From contig NZ_CP035503.1 of assembly GCF_006970865.1 (NCBI RefSeq), positions 1,253,001-1,317,000 of the forward strand: a stretch of 64,000 bases of DNA. The letters run 5' to 3'. A program made the position numbers and the translations under genes. Source of the stretch: Rhodoferax sediminis. Lineage in GTDB: Bacteria > Pseudomonadota > Gammaproteobacteria > Burkholderiales > Burkholderiaceae_C. Shown here in pieces: positions 10,024 to 20,393 of this stretch; the first letter of the stretch is position 1, and every line of letters begins with the position of its first letter. Under the pieces are notes generated by a model, which had not been told where the DNA came from, did not search any database, and worked only from the letters and a program-made list of their open reading frames with translations.

Positions 10024-11777
10024 AGTTTCACGCGCAGGCGCTTGAGCGTGGCCTGCAGTGTTTCGTTGTTGGCATCGGCAAGCTGCCCCTGCTTCCAGAC
10101 GGAGAGGGCGCGCTCGCGCTGCCCCAGGCTCCACAGGACTTCACCCAGATGGGCCGCGATTTCGGTATCGGGTCTGGTCTTGTAGGCACCCTCCAGAAGG
10201 CGCGCGGCCTCTTCCTTGTTGCCCATGCGAAATTCGACCCAGCCCAGGCTGTCGATGATGAAGGGGTCGCTGGGCGCGTATTCCAGCGCCTTTTGAATCA
10301 GCTGCTTGGCCTCGGGCAGGCGCTCGCCGCGATCGGCCAGCGAATAACCCAGGGCGTTGTAGGCCTGAGGGTCGTCCGGTTTGAGGGCGATGAGCTGGCG
10401 CAGCAGCCGTTCCATATCGGCCGCATGGTTCAGCTTTTCCGCCAGCATGGCCTGGTCATAGATCAGGCCGGTGTCCTGGGGGGCCTGTGCCGAGGCGGTC
10501 CCGAGCAAATCGTAGGCGGCCTTGTATTTCTTGTTGTCGCGCAGCAATTGCACCTCGGCCATGAGTTTCGCTCTGGCGTCGTCGGGCGTGCGCTCGGGTG
10601 TGCTGCGGATCAGCGCGAGCCCATCGTCGAGTTTGCCCTGCCTGGCCAGAATCGACGCGCGCTGGCTTTGCACGCTGACCAGATCCTGTGAATTGTCAAT
10701 CCGGTCGAGCCAGGCCTGAGCCGCCGGATAGTCGCTGCGCTTCTCGGCGATCTGCGATAGCGACAGGTAGGCCGGCACCAGGCCGCGCTCGCGGTCTTCG
10801 CCCTGCTTTTGTGCCTTGATCAAATCCACGTAATGCTTCAGGGAGGCTTCGGCGGCGCTGCTCTGCTTGTCCTGTTCCTGCAGCGCGCCCTGGACCAGCC
10901 AGGCTTGCGCAAAATCGGGCTGCGAGGTGGTCAGGATCTGCAATTGCTGGCCGGCCTCAGGGTAGCGCTGGGCATCGAGCAGCACGCGCACGTAGGCCAT
11001 GCGCACCTCGGGCGCGGGGGTGCCCTCGTCGAGATATTTGCGCACGATGGGCTCGGCCGGCGGCACTTTGGAGCCCATCATCTCAAGGGCCAGCAGGGCG
11101 GGGCCTTCAGACTTCGGGTCCAGGGCCTGCCCGCGGCGTGCCGCATCCAGTGCGCCTGCCGTGTCGTCGGCCGCGAGCCGCATGCTGCCAACCGTCGTCC
11201 AGGCCGCGGCCCCCGTTGCCGGCTGGGCCAGCTCGTCGGCCAACGCCTTTTCCACCACGCTGGCGGCCAATTTTTTGTCGGACGCGCGCGCATAGATGCG
11301 TGGAATGGCCGATATGGCAGCGTTGCGCTTGTCCGGGGTGGCCATTGCAATCTCGGCCTTGAGCGGCGCCGTGCTGTCGTCGATGCGGTTCAGCGCAACC
11401 AGGATCTGCAGCACCAGCCGGTTGGCCTGGCGCGACCGGGGCTGGGCCTGTTTCCAGGCGCGGGCCGCCTGTAGCGCCGATTCGCCGGAGCGGGCCTGCA
11501 GGGCAATGTTCACGGCGCGCTGGTACAGCGCCGCATCGTTGGTTTTGCGTGCAGCGTCGAGGATCAGGGAGTAGCCCGCCCCAGGCTCGCCCTCTTCGAC
11601 CTTGATATCTCCCAGCAGAAGCTGGTAAAACAGATTTGCGTCCATCGCCGAGTTGACGGGCGGCGGCGCAGGGGTGTTGTCCGCGGGGCTTTCGGCCCGC
11701 GCCGCCAGGGCGATTGCCGCCAGTGCGGCTAGTACGAGATGGCGTGCAAGGCAGTTAAATCGCTTCATCCGAACCAT
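10020..11777 (-). CDS. Exported tetratricopeptide-repeat protein
   Basis: A 585-residue protein with an N-terminal signal (LARHLVLAALAAIALAARA) and then almost entirely TPR-like helical repeats, best seen at the C terminus (DDPQAYNALGYSLADRGERL, DPFIIDSLGWVEFRMGN, DTEIAAHLGEVLWSLGQRER). It is transcribed just before lolB and is coupled to it by overlap, which suggests a role in envelope biogenesis. The start may instead be the Met at codon 4 (MKRFN). TPR proteins bind partner proteins; no enzyme motif is seen and the specific role is unknown. Confidence 0.8.
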   Translation of the reverse strand: MVRMKRFNCLARHLVLAALAAIALAARAESPADNTPAPPPVNSAMDANLFYQLLLGDIKVEEGEPGAGYSLILDAARKTNDAALYQRAVNIALQARSGESALQAARAWKQAQPRSRQANRLVLQILVALNRIDDSTAPLKAEIAMATPDKRNAAISAIPRIYARASDKKLAASVVEKALADELAQPATGAAAWTTVGSMRLAADDTAGALDAARRGQALDPKSEGPALLALEMMGSKVPPAEPIVRKYLDEGTPAPEVRMAYVRVLLDAQRYPEAGQQLQILTTSQPDFAQAWLVQGALQEQDKQSSAAEASLKHYVDLIKAQKQGEDRERGLVPAYLSLSQIAEKRSDYPAAQAWLDRIDNSQDLVSVQSQRASILARQGKLDDGLALIRSTPERTPDDARAKLMAEVQLLRDNKKYKAAYDLLGTASAQAPQDTGLIYDQAMLAEKLNHAADMERLLRQLIALKPDDPQAYNALGYSLADRGERLPEAKQLIQKALEYAPSDPFIIDSLGWVEFRMGNKEEAARLLEGAYKTRPDTEIAAHLGEVLWSLGQRERALSVWKQGQLADANNETLQATLKRLRVKL

Positions 11778-11808
11778 AATAATCCAAGCTTGTTAATTCT
11801 TCGTATCC

Positions 11809-12624
11809 ATGCCTGAACTACCCGAGGTCGAGGTCACCCGGCTGAGCTTTGCCGATCGAATTGCGGGCGCGCGCATCGATGGCGCGCGCCTGGGCAAGCC
11901 ACTGCGCTGGGCGCTGGGTTGTGACCCGTCCCAGCTCGCCGGGCGAACCGTGCGCGGCGTGCGCCGCAGGGGGAAATATTTGCTGCTCGACCTGGATCAT
12001 GGCTTGTTGCTGCTGCATCTGGGCATGTCGGGCAGCCTGAGCTTCGCTGCCAGCCAGCCGCCGGCGGGCGTTCACGACCACTTTGATCTGCTGACGAGCC
12101 GGGGCGTGCTGCGCCTGCACGATCCGCGCCGGTTTGGCGCCGTGGTGTATGCCGAGGATCAAGCCGCGCCGGTGGCGGCCCGGTTGCTGGGCAAACTCGG
12201 CATGGAGCCGCTGGGCCCCGATTTCGGCCTGCAGGCGTTCCATGCGGGGCTGAAGCGGCACCAAGCGGCGGTCAAGCAGATCCTGCTGGCCGGCGAGGTG
12301 GTGGTGGGCGTGGGCAACATCTACGCCTGCGAGGCGCTGTTCCTGGCCGGAATCCGTCCCACCGTGCGGGGCGCGCGCATCAGCAGGCCCCAGGCGGCCC
12401 GTTTGCATGTCGCGATACGCGATGTACTGGCGCGAGCCGTCCAAAAGGGAGGCAGCACGCTGCGTGATTTTTCCAATGCGCAGGGTGAGAGCGGCTACTT
12501 CCAGCTGGAGGCCATGGTGTATGACCGCGCCGGTCAGCCGTGCCGGGTGTGCGGTGCCGGTATCAAATTGCTGCGCCAGGGCCAGCGCTCCACCTATTTT
12601 TGCCCGGCCTGCCAGAGGTACTGA
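11809..12624 (+). CDS. mutM: Formamidopyrimidine-DNA glycosylase
   Basis: A 271-residue base-excision repair enzyme that removes 8-oxoguanine. After Met the catalytic [10 protein letters not shown] sequence is intact (Pro1 nucleophile, Glu2), the helix-two-turn-helix region [12 protein letters not shown] is present, and the C-terminal zinc finger is CRVCGAG ... YFCPACQ. Divergent from the TPR gene, and followed by a dynamin-like GTPase and mutY, its partner in the GO oxidised-guanine system. Confidence 0.97.
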   Translation: MPELPEVEVTRLSFADRIAGARIDGARLGKPLRWALGCDPSQLAGRTVRGVRRRGKYLLLDLDHGLLLLHLGMSGSLSFAASQPPAGVHDHFDLLTSRGVLRLHDPRRFGAVVYAEDQAAPVAARLLGKLGMEPLGPDFGLQAFHAGLKRHQAAVKQILLAGEVVVGVGNIYACEALFLAGIRPTVRGARISRPQAARLHVAIRDVLARAVQKGGSTLRDFSNAQGESGYFQLEAMVYDRAGQPCRVCGAGIKLLRQGQRSTYFCPACQRY

Positions 12625-12675
12625 GGCCGCCGGCCCGCGTCAATGCTATAACTCAAAGCTAGGCAGGGAGACACA

Positions 12676-14637
12676 GTGCGCAATTCCTTCGGTGACCAGT
12701 TCGATCAACATGGTACGTGGCGGCGTGATTTTGCCCTGCGCCTGAAACTTCTGGCCGAATGGATGAAGGATCATGAATTGATGGACGCGGCCATCGAAGA
12801 GCGCTTGCACCAGATCGAAGGCCGGATGCGCACCGACAAGGTCATGGTCGCCTTCGTGGGCGAGTTTTCGCGCGGCAAGTCGGAGTTGATCAACGCGATT
12901 TTCTTTGCCGGCTACAAACGGCGCATCATGCCGGCCAGCGCAGGGCGCACCACGATGTGCCCGACCGAGCTGGGTTACGACGCCGACGTTCCGCCCTGTT
13001 TGCGCTTGCTGCCGATCGAGACACGGCTGCAGCCGAAAGCGTTGACGGAGTGGCGCGCCGTGCCCGAGAAATGGACGCGTATCGACCTCGATGTGAACAA
13101 CCCGGCCGAGCTTGCTCAGGCCCTCGAAAAAGTGGCGGAGGTGCGCATCGTCAGCCGCGAAGAGGCGCGGGCATTGGGCTTTTGGCACGACATGACGCCC
13201 GAAGACAATCCGCCGGTGGACACCTGCGGCCTGGTGGAAGTACCCCGCTGGCGCCATGCCCTGGTAAATATGGCGCATCCTTTGCTCAAGCAGGGACTTG
13301 TGATTCTCGACACACCGGGTCTCAACGCCATCGGCGCCGAGCCCGAATTGACCGTGAGCCTGATCCCGCAGGCGCAGGCGGTTGTTTTCATCCTGGCGGC
13401 CGATACCGGTGTGACCAAATCCGACATGGCCATCTGGCGCGAGCACCTGGTCACCGACAGTGAAAATGCCGATGCGCGGCTGGTCGTCCTCAACAAAATC
13501 GACACCTTGTGGGACGAGCTCAGCACCCCTGCCCGGGTGCGCGAGCAGATCGGGCGCCAGTGCGCCGCAACGGCCGAGCTACTGGGTATTTCCGCAGAGC
13601 AGGTTTTTCCCGTCTCCGCGCAAAAGGGTCTTTTGGCCAAGGTGACCGACGATGCGGCGCTGCTGCGAGAGAGCCGGCTGCCGGCACTGGAGGCGGCGCT
13701 GGGCGTGGGGCTTCTGGGCCGGCGCCAGGGTCTCCTGCGCTCCGAGATGTCTGCCGGTATTGCCGACTTGCGCGCGCAAGCCGGCCGGGTGATGCAGATT
13801 CGCCGCCGCGACCTTGCCGAGCAGGCCCTGGAGCTCAAGGGCCTGCGCGGCAAGAACGCAGCGGTGATCAATCACATGCGGGCGCGAGTCCACCAGGAAC
13901 AGATCGAGTTCGATGTGAGTGGGGCCAAGATCCATGCGATTCGGTCGGTTCACCTCAAGCTGCTGCGGGAGTTGTTCACAATTCTCGGGGCGTCCACGCT
14001 GAAGGCGGAATTGGGTGATCTGAACCGGGCGCTGCGCCAGCGGGGCATCAAGCTGGGCGCCAAAAAAGCCTACAACCAGACTTTTCAGCGGCTTCGTGAG
14101 GGGCTGGGCCGGGCCCAGGCGACGGGCATTGAAATCCAGACCATGTTCGTTGCGATCTTCCGCCAGTTGAATGCGGAGCACGGGTTTTCGCTGCAGCCGC
14201 CCAAGGAGCCGGACCTGCTGCGCTTCGAGCGCGATCTTGAACTGGTTGAGCGCAGCCACCTGCAATACCTGGGCGTTTCCAACGCGCTCAAGCTGGCGAC
14301 GCCCGATTTTTCGGATCGCCTGGTGCGGGCACTGGCAACGCGCTTGCGGGCGGTCTATGAATCCGCGCTGAGCGAGGTGGAGCTGTGGAACAAGTCGGCC
14401 GCGGCCCAGCTCGATGTGCAGCTGCGTGAACGTCGCCGCAATTTCGGCCATCGCCTGGAAGCCATCGAGCGCATCCAGCAGGCGGCCACGGGGCTGGACG
14501 AGCGCATTGCAGACATTGTCCAGCAGGAGGCGGCGCTCAACCAGCTCGATGCCAGGCTGCTGGTGTTGACGGAGCGCCTGCTTGATGTGCCGCAATCCAG
14601 CGAACCGGTGGTTTTCGCCGCTCTCAAAACGGCATGA
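12676..14637 (+). CDS. Dynamin-like large GTPase
   Basis: A 653-residue protein starting with GTG behind GGCAGGGAG. The GTPase domain has G1 GEFSRGKS (62-69), a G2 Thr in GRTT (90-93), G3 DTPG (212-215) and G4 NKID (273-276). The rest is helical with coiled-coil potential (about 370-400 and 560-640), as in bacterial dynamin-like proteins that remodel membranes. No clear transmembrane helix is visible. Its stop overlaps the mutY start (ATGA), and it sits between mutM and mutY, so it is co-expressed with oxidised-guanine repair. Its physiological role is not known to me. Confidence 0.85.
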   Translation: MRNSFGDQFDQHGTWRRDFALRLKLLAEWMKDHELMDAAIEERLHQIEGRMRTDKVMVAFVGEFSRGKSELINAIFFAGYKRRIMPASAGRTTMCPTELGYDADVPPCLRLLPIETRLQPKALTEWRAVPEKWTRIDLDVNNPAELAQALEKVAEVRIVSREEARALGFWHDMTPEDNPPVDTCGLVEVPRWRHALVNMAHPLLKQGLVILDTPGLNAIGAEPELTVSLIPQAQAVVFILAADTGVTKSDMAIWREHLVTDSENADARLVVLNKIDTLWDELSTPARVREQIGRQCAATAELLGISAEQVFPVSAQKGLLAKVTDDAALLRESRLPALEAALGVGLLGRRQGLLRSEMSAGIADLRAQAGRVMQIRRRDLAEQALELKGLRGKNAAVINHMRARVHQEQIEFDVSGAKIHAIRSVHLKLLRELFTILGASTLKAELGDLNRALRQRGIKLGAKKAYNQTFQRLREGLGRAQATGIEIQTMFVAIFRQLNAEHGFSLQPPKEPDLLRFERDLELVERSHLQYLGVSNALKLATPDFSDRLVRALATRLRAVYESALSEVELWNKSAAAQLDVQLRERRRNFGHRLEAIERIQQAATGLDERIADIVQQEAALNQLDARLLVLTERLLDVPQSSEPVVFAALKTA

Positions 14638-15677
14638 CCGCCGGCCCGCAGGAGTTTGCCGCCCGCGTGGTGGGCTGGCAAAAGACGCATGGCCGCCGCG
14701 GCCTGCCGTGGCAGGACACACGGGACCCTTATCGGGTCTGGCTCTCGGAAATCATGCTGCAGCAGACGCAGGTGGCTACCGTCCTCGATTATTTCCCCCG
14801 TTTCCTGCGACGCTTCCCTGACGTGAAGGCGCTTGCCGGGGCCAGCCTGGACGACGTGCTGGCGCTGTGGAGCGGCCTCGGCTATTACAGCCGCGCGCGC
14901 AACCTGCACCGCTGTGCCGTAGCCGTAGTGACGCAGCATGGCGGCGAGTTTCCGCCCAGTGCGCAGCAGCTGCAAACCCTGCCGGGCATCGGGCGCTCGA
15001 CAGCGGGTGCGATCGCGGCGTTTTGTTTTGGCGAGCGGGTCGCCATTCTGGACGGCAATGTGAAGCGTGTCCTGACCCGTGTCTTGGGGTTTGGTGCCGA
15101 TCTGGCCGTGGCCACCAACGAGCGCGCCCTATGGGATCAGGCTACCGCCTTGTTGCCGCGTCACTCACTGGCGCAGGCCATGCCGCGCTATACCCAGGGC
15201 CTGATGGATCTCGGGGCCACCATTTGCCTGGCGCGCAATCCGGGCTGCCTGATCTGCCCGCTGCGCGAGCTTTGCGCCGCGCAGCAACAGGGCGAGCCGG
15301 AAAATTATCCCGTCAAGACCCGCAAGCTCAAGCGCAGCGCGCAATCGCTCTGGCTGCTGCGGGCGCACGCGGCCGATGGCGCCGTCTGGCTGGCGAAGCG
15401 GCCGACACCGGGCGTCTGGGCCGGCTTGTACTGCCTGCCCGTGTTCGACAGCCGCGAGGCGCTGCAGATGCAATTGCCAGTGCGATTTCGGGCGCGGCTG
15501 CAGGACGCGCCGGCGTTCACCCATGTTTTGACGCACAAGGACTTGCACCTGCATCCGGTAACGGTGCAATTGCCAGTCAGTGCAAAGACGGGCCTTGAGG
15601 GAGCCTGGTTTGCCGCAGATCAGTGGCCCGGCTTGGGGCTGCCCGCGCCGATTCGCAAGCTGTTGAGTCAGGGTTGA
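14634..15677 (+). CDS. mutY: A/G-specific adenine DNA glycosylase
   Basis: A 347-residue glycosylase that removes adenine opposite 8-oxoguanine. Seen are LPWQDTRDPYRVWLSEIMLQ (catalytic Glu in SEIMLQQT), the helix-hairpin-helix LPGIGRSTAGAI with the catalytic Asp in ILDGNVKRV, the [4Fe-4S] loop C-x6-C-x2-C-x5-C (CLARNPGCLICPLRELC) and a C-terminal NUDIX-like 8-oxoG recognition domain. Coupled to the preceding GTPase gene by a 4-base overlap. Confidence 0.97.
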   Translation: MTAGPQEFAARVVGWQKTHGRRGLPWQDTRDPYRVWLSEIMLQQTQVATVLDYFPRFLRRFPDVKALAGASLDDVLALWSGLGYYSRARNLHRCAVAVVTQHGGEFPPSAQQLQTLPGIGRSTAGAIAAFCFGERVAILDGNVKRVLTRVLGFGADLAVATNERALWDQATALLPRHSLAQAMPRYTQGLMDLGATICLARNPGCLICPLRELCAAQQQGEPENYPVKTRKLKRSAQSLWLLRAHAADGAVWLAKRPTPGVWAGLYCLPVFDSREALQMQLPVRFRARLQDAPAFTHVLTHKDLHLHPVTVQLPVSAKTGLEGAWFAADQWPGLGLPAPIRKLLSQG

Positions 15678-15702
15678 GTCGGGCCTGGGGCGGGCTCAAC
15701 CC
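15671..15702. terminator. Hairpin spanning convergent mutY and rapZ stops
   Basis: GGGTTGAG and CTCAACCC form an eight-base-pair stem over the last codons of both convergent genes. There is no T run, so it may be a weak bidirectional terminator or simply a sequence coincidence. Confidence 0.3.
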
Positions 15703-16610
15703 ACATCCAGCTCGCGGTGGCGCCTCAGGGTGGTCCATTGGCTGGCAAAGATGTCGGCCAGTTGCTCGACCAGGTAGACCGAGCGATGCTGGCCGCCGGT
15801 GCAGCCAATGGCCACGGTGACGTAGCTGCGATGGTCGCGCGCTAGGGCACCCAGCCAGGCGTCCAGAAAGTGCTGGATGTCGCCGAGCATCTGGGTCACC
15901 TCGGCTTGCTGGCGCAGGTAGGCGGCGACCGGCTCGTCGCGCCCGGTCAGCGCGCGCAGCGCCGACTCGTAGTGGGGGTTGGGCAGCATGCGCACGTCGA
16001 ACACATAGTCGGCATCCACCGGAATGCCGCGCTTGAAGGCAAACGACTCGAACACCAGCGTGAGCTGGCTGGCAGGCGCCGAAATCAGCGATTTGACGTA
16101 GCCCTGCAACTGGGCCGAGCGGATTATGCTGGTATCGATCACATGCGCCTGTTCGCGCAAATCCGACAGCAGTTCACGCTCGAGCTCGATGGCCTCGACC
16201 AGCGCGCGCTTGCGGTCTTCCGTATTGCTGCCCGCGGTCTGGCGCGTCAGCGGGTGCATGCGCCGGGTCTCCGAAAAGCGGCGCACCAGCGTATCCGTGG
16301 TGGCGTCCAGAAACAGGGGCTTGATTTGTACGCCGTGCCGGCGCAGTTCGGCCAGTTGTTTGGGCACCAGCGGCAGCGAGGCCGCACTGCGCACGTCCAT
16401 GGCGATGGCGACCCGGCCGGCGCGGTGCTGCTGCTCCAGGGCGACAAAGGCCTGCAACAGTTCAGGGGGAAGGTTGTCCACGCAGTAGTAGCCGGCGTCT
16501 TCCAGCGCATGCAGCGCGACAGACTTGCCCGAGCCCGACATGCCGGTGATGAGAACGACCTCCGCGCTGCGCGCCGCGGTATCCGCCTCGGGAGCAGCCT
16601 TGCGGCTCAT
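15696..16610 (-). CDS. rapZ: RNase adapter / nucleotide-binding protein RapZ (YvcJ family)
   Basis: A 304-residue P-loop protein. In enterobacteria RapZ guides RNase E to the GlmZ small RNA; elsewhere it binds nucleotide and UDP-sugar signals. The Walker A GMSGSGKS is at residues 23-30, and the C-terminal hallmark [14 protein letters not shown] is present. It follows recN, separated only by a 20-codon mini-ORF that looks like a duplicated copy of rapZ's own first codons. Confidence 0.93.
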   Translation of the reverse strand: MSRKAAPEADTAARSAEVVLITGMSGSGKSVALHALEDAGYYCVDNLPPELLQAFVALEQQHRAGRVAIAMDVRSAASLPLVPKQLAELRRHGVQIKPLFLDATTDTLVRRFSETRRMHPLTRQTAGSNTEDRKRALVEAIELERELLSDLREQAHVIDTSIIRSAQLQGYVKSLISAPASQLTLVFESFAFKRGIPVDADYVFDVRMLPNPHYESALRALTGRDEPVAAYLRQQAEVTQMLGDIQHFLDAWLGALARDHRSYVTVAIGCTGGQHRSVYLVEQLADIFASQWTTLRRHRELDVG

Positions 16611-16669
16611 AAGGCAACCTGCGCGCGACGCGCTGCGGTATTCGCCTTGGGAGCGGCCAGGCGGCTCAT
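16607..16669 (-). CDS. 20-codon mini-ORF, tandem duplicate of the rapZ start
   Basis: Between recN and rapZ an open frame encodes 20 residues beginning [20 protein letters not shown]. It matches the first 20 residues of RapZ ([20 protein letters not shown]) at 14 of 20 positions, and at 46 of 60 bases. Its ATG overlaps the recN stop (ATGA) and its TGA overlaps the rapZ ATG (ATGA), so all three frames are chained. The copies are 59 bases apart, so the first cannot be an N-terminal extension of rapZ. It may be a coupling leader peptide or a decaying duplication. Confidence 0.5.
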   Translation of the reverse strand: MSRLAAPKANTAARRAQVAL

Positions 16670-18336
16670 GGCCTGAGCCCGGTTTTGGTCACGCTGGTCT
16701 CGAGCATTTCCTTGGCGTGAGCCAGCGTGGTGCTGGACAGGCGTTCGCCGCCCAGCATGCGTGCCACCTCGGCCACGCGCCGCTCGCCGTTGACCGGTGC
16801 CACGGTACTGAGCGTGCCGGTTGCATCCTGCTGCTTGGCGACCACCAGATGATGGTCGGCGCACGCTGCCACTTGCGGCAGATGCGTGACGGCCAGCACT
16901 TGCCGGTCGCGCCCGAGCTGCTTCATGAGGCGTCCTACCGTCTCGGCCACGGCTCCCCCGACCCCGGCATCCACTTCGTCGAAGATCAGGGTCTGGGCGG
17001 TCCCGAGCTGGCTGGTGGTCACGGCAATCGCCAGCGCGATCCGTGACAGCTCGCCACCCGAGGCCACCTTGCCCACCGGGCGCGGCGTGCTGCCGGCGTG
17101 ACCCGCGACCAGGAACACCACTTCTTCCAGGCCGCTTTGCATCGGGCGTTCGACCTTTTGCAGCGCCACCTCGAACACGCCTCCTTGCATGCCCAGGCCC
17201 TGCATGACCTGGGTAATGGCCTTGGCCAGCCGGGGGGCCGCCCTGCCGCGGGCTTTGGACAGGCTGTGGGCCTCGGCCCTGTAGGCGGCTCCCGCTTTTT
17301 GTTCGGCCGCCTCCAGCGCCGCCAGATCCGAGGCGGCATTTAGTGTGGCCAGCTCTTCCTTCCACGATGCCAGCACACCGGGGAGTTCTTCCGGCAGGCG
17401 CTTGTAGCGCCGCGACAGCGACAGCCACGAGGATATGCGCTCGTCGAGTTCGGCCAGGCGTTGCGGATCCAGATCGGTCTTGCGCAAATACGCATGCAGC
17501 GAGTGCGCGGCATCCTGTGCCTGCGCCAAACTGGACGCCAAAACCTCTGCAAGCCCTTGAAAATCCTTCTCGACATGCTCCTGATTCTGTAGCGATGTGT
17601 GCGACCGCGCGAGCCTTGCGAGCGCGCCGACGTCGTCGTCCTCCAGTGCACTCAGCGCCGTTTGCGCGGCATCCAGCAAGGCTTGCGCGTGCGATAGACG
17701 GGTGTGGCTGGTGTTGAGTTCGTCCCACTCATCAAAGCCCGGGGCGAGCTTGTCCACTTCGCCGATTTGCCAGGCCAGGCGCTCACTCTCGCGCTGCAGG
17801 CTGTTCTGGGCGGCGCGCGCGTCTGCCAGCGATTTTTGCGCATCGCGCCAGGCGCCCCAGAGTTTGCTCACCGGCTCGCTGCTGATGCCCGCATAGGCGT
17901 CGAGCAGGCCGCGTACCGAATCGGGCCGCGTCAGGCTTTGCCAGGCGTGCTGACCATGGATGTCGAGCAGCCGCTCGCCAATGTCGCGCAACTGTGTGGC
18001 GGTTGCCGGGCTGCCATTGATCCAGGCGCGGCTCTTGCCCTGGGCGTCGACCGTGCGGCGCAACAGCAGGGTGTCCGACAGGTCAAAGCCCGACTCAATC
18101 AGCCAGTCGTTCAGGTTTGGTGCGGCATCGAACTCGGCGCAGACATCGGTACGGCTGGCGCCCTCGCGCACCACGCCGGCATCGGCCCGCGTGCCCAGCG
18201 CCAGTTGCAGCGCACCGATCAGGATGGATTTGCCGGCCCCGGTCTCGCCGGTGAGCACCGTGAAACCATCGGCCAGATCCAGCTCCAGTTCATGCACGAT
18301 GACGAAGTCGCGCAGGGTCAGGCGTTTGAGGGCCAC
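16666..18336 (-). CDS. recN: DNA repair protein RecN
   Basis: A 556-residue SMC-like ATPase for double-strand break repair. It has Walker A GETGAGKS (29-36), a central coiled-coil region, the signature [14 protein letters not shown] and Walker [16 protein letters not shown] start at 18336 with GAAGGAG upstream, only two bases beyond the nadK stop. The nadK-recN order is common in Proteobacteria. Confidence 0.96.
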   Translation of the reverse strand: MALKRLTLRDFVIVHELELDLADGFTVLTGETGAGKSILIGALQLALGTRADAGVVREGASRTDVCAEFDAAPNLNDWLIESGFDLSDTLLLRRTVDAQGKSRAWINGSPATATQLRDIGERLLDIHGQHAWQSLTRPDSVRGLLDAYAGISSEPVSKLWGAWRDAQKSLADARAAQNSLQRESERLAWQIGEVDKLAPGFDEWDELNTSHTRLSHAQALLDAAQTALSALEDDDVGALARLARSHTSLQNQEHVEKDFQGLAEVLASSLAQAQDAAHSLHAYLRKTDLDPQRLAELDERISSWLSLSRRYKRLPEELPGVLASWKEELATLNAASDLAALEAAEQKAGAAYRAEAHSLSKARGRAAPRLAKAITQVMQGLGMQGGVFEVALQKVERPMQSGLEEVVFLVAGHAGSTPRPVGKVASGGELSRIALAIAVTTSQLGTAQTLIFDEVDAGVGGAVAETVGRLMKQLGRDRQVLAVTHLPQVAACADHHLVVAKQQDATGTLSTVAPVNGERRVAEVARMLGGERLSSTTLAHAKEMLETSVTKTGLRP

Positions 18337-18338
18337 GT

Positions 18339-19235
18339 TCAGGAAACTCCTTCGTTCCAGTGGAGCTTTTTGCGCAGCGTGTCAAAGTAGCTCCATCCTT
18401 TGGGATGCAAAAAACGCACACGGTGCTGCGAGCGCTGCACGATGATGCGGTCGCCGCGCAGCAAAGAGGCCAGCGACTGCATGTCGAAGTTGGCGCTGGC
18501 CTCTCGGCTCGCTACTATTTCAATAGCAACCTCCGTTTGATCAGCAAGGACTATGGGTCGATTCGATAGATTATGCGGAGCGATGGGAACCAGCAGCCAG
18601 CCGGGGATAGAGGGATGCAGCAAGGGGCCACCCGCCGACAGGGCGTAGGCCGTGGAGCCGGTGGGTGTGGCGATGATCAGCCCGTCTGCGCGCTGGTTCG
18701 CCACGAAATGGCCGTCCACCTCGACCCGGAGTTCCATCATGCCCGAGGTGCCTCCGCGATTGACCACGACGTCGTTCATGGCCAGGGCATCGAAGACGCA
18801 GCGCCCGTCTCGCATGACCCGGGCATGGATCAGGCTGCGGTGGTCTTCCTCGTACTCGCCGCGCAGCATGGGGGTGAGCGCGGTCTGGTAATTTTCCAGC
18901 GGGATGTCGGTGATAAAACCCAGTCGCCCCTGGTTGATGCCGATCAATGGGACGCCGTAACAAGCCAGGCGCCGGCCGATGCCCAGCATGGTGCCGTCGC
19001 CGCCAACCACCAGACCCAGATCGCACTCGGAGCCGATCGCCGCGGCGTCAAGTACCGGATACTGGCTCAGGCCAGTACTGGCAGCCGTGTCGCGCTCCAG
19101 GGCGACGTCGCAACCCTGTTTGCCCAGGTAATGGGCAATATCATCCAGCACTTGGCGCGAAGATGCGGTCAGAATGCCAGAGCCAGAACCCTGGTATTTG
19201 CCGATCAGCGCCACATGGCGGAATTTTGATTTCAT
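18339..19235 (-). CDS. nadK: NAD kinase
   Basis: A 298-residue enzyme phosphorylating NAD to NADP. The GGDGT motif ([14 protein letters not shown]) and the NE/D-rich motif around the [12 protein letters not shown] segment are present, as is [14 protein letters not shown]. Residues about 221-242 are encoded by a dispersed repeat, at a surface position between conserved blocks, without breaking the frame. Divergent from hrcA with only 28 bases between starts. Confidence 0.95.
   Translation of the reverse strand: MKSKFRHVALIGKYQGSGSGILTASSRQVLDDIAHYLGKQGCDVALERDTAASTGLSQYPVLDAAAIGSECDLGLVVGGDGTMLGIGRRLACYGVPLIGINQGRLGFITDIPLENYQTALTPMLRGEYEEDHRSLIHARVMRDGRCVFDALAMNDVVVNRGGTSGMMELRVEVDGHFVANQRADGLIIATPTGSTAYALSAGGPLLHPSIPGWLLVPIAPHNLSNRPIVLADQTEVAIEIVASREASANFDMQSLASLLRGDRIIVQRSQHRVRFLHPKGWSYFDTLRKKLHWNEGVS
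18508..18571. repeat. Dispersed short repeat, copy inside nadK
   Basis: GCTACTATTTCAATAGCAAC at one end and a degenerate AAGGACTATGGGTCGATTCG at the other, which is the same plan as the other copies in reverse orientation. Read in frame. Confidence 0.45.
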
Positions 19236-19263
19236 TTGTAAATTACAACATTAAAATGACCAA

Positions 19264-20268
19264 ATGCTCGACGATCGCGCCAAGTTGTTGTTGAAAGCTC
19301 TGGTCGAGCGCTATATAGCCGACGGGCAGCCTGTCGGCTCACGCACGTTGTCCAGGGCATCGGGCCTGGATTTGTCGCCCGCGACCATCCGCAACGTGAT
19401 GTCGGACTTGGAAGAGCTGGGGCTGATTGCCAGTCCGCATACCTCGGCCGGCCGCATTCCGACCGCGCGCGGCTATCGCCTGTTCGTGGACACCATGCTG
19501 ACGGCCCAGCACGGGCCCCTGTCTGCGCCGAGCCTGGCGCAGGATCAGCCCCAGAAGGTGATTACCAACGCGGCCCAGTTGTTGTCCAACCTGTCGCATT
19601 TTGTGGGCGTGGTGATGGCGCCGCGCCGCACCTCGGTGTTCCGTCACATCGAATTTTTAAGACTGTCCGACCGGCGCTTCCTCGTCATCATCGTGTCGCC
19701 TGACGGCGATGTGCAAAACCGGGTGATCTTCACCGAAGTGGACTACACCCAGTCCCAATTGCTCGAAGCTGCCAATTATTTAAACACCCATTGCGCGGGC
19801 CTGGCCATCGAGCAGGTGCGCGAGCGGCTGCAGCAGGAGGTGGAAAAGCTTCGCGGCGAAATCGCCACGCTGATGCAGGCGGCCGTCACCATCAGTTCGG
19901 AGGCTTTGACCGAGTCGCAGGACGAAGTGGTGATTTCGGGTGAGCGCAACCTGCTGGCCGTCAGCGATTTCTCGAGTGACATGGGGCAGCTGCGTCGTGC
20001 CTTCGAGCTGTTCGAGCAAAAAACCCAGTTGATGCGCCTGCTCGACATCTCCAGCCGGGCCGAGGGCGTGCGGATCTACATTGGCGGCGAGAGCCAGGTC
20101 GTACCGTTCGAGGAGCTGTCGATTGTCAGTGCCCCCTACGAGGTAGACGGGCAAATTGTCGGTACGCTGGGCGTGATCGGTCCGACCCGCATGCCCTACG
20201 ACCGCATGATCCAGATTGTGGATATCACGTCCAAGCTGGTGAGCAACGCGCTGAGTCACCACAAGTAG
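19264..20268 (+). CDS. hrcA: Heat-inducible transcription repressor HrcA
   Basis: A 334-residue repressor of groESL and dnaKJ-type heat-shock operons; it binds CIRCE elements. The N-terminal winged helix ([20 protein letters not shown], then [20 protein letters not shown] and [14 protein letters not shown]) and the C-terminal GAF-like dimerisation domain (IYIGGESQ) are typical. No CIRCE inverted repeat is seen in the short promoter region it shares with nadK. Confidence 0.96.
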   Translation: MLDDRAKLLLKALVERYIADGQPVGSRTLSRASGLDLSPATIRNVMSDLEELGLIASPHTSAGRIPTARGYRLFVDTMLTAQHGPLSAPSLAQDQPQKVITNAAQLLSNLSHFVGVVMAPRRTSVFRHIEFLRLSDRRFLVIIVSPDGDVQNRVIFTEVDYTQSQLLEAANYLNTHCAGLAIEQVRERLQQEVEKLRGEIATLMQAAVTISSEALTESQDEVVISGERNLLAVSDFSSDMGQLRRAFELFEQKTQLMRLLDISSRAEGVRIYIGGESQVVPFEELSIVSAPYEVDGQIVGTLGVIGPTRMPYDRMIQIVDITSKLVSNALSHHK

Positions 20269-20291
20269 CCTCTTACAATCGGAACTGGTTT

Positions 20292-20368
20292 GGGGCGTTA
20301 GCTCAGTTGGTCAGAGCAGAGGACTCATAATCCTTTGGTCGTTGGTTCGAGCCCAACACGCCCTACCA
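20292..20368 (+). tRNA. tRNA-Met (elongator, anticodon CAU)
   Basis: A 77-base cloverleaf. The acceptor is GGGGCGT/ACGCCCT, the D arm GCTCAG, the anticodon arm GAGGA-CTCATAA-TCCTT-like with CAT, the T arm GTTGG-TTCGAGC-CCAAC, and CCA is encoded. It is elongator Met and not initiator because pair 1-72 is formed and the D-arm is standard. tRNA-Ile2 with a lysidine-modified CAU is a minor alternative. Confidence 0.92.
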
Positions 20369-20393
20369 AATCCCCACTGTCTCAATTCGTGGT

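Noticed and set aside
18508..18571. nadK as a pseudogene because of the inserted repeat
   Set aside because: The frame is intact and conserved blocks on both sides are complete, so the repeat is tolerated coding sequence.
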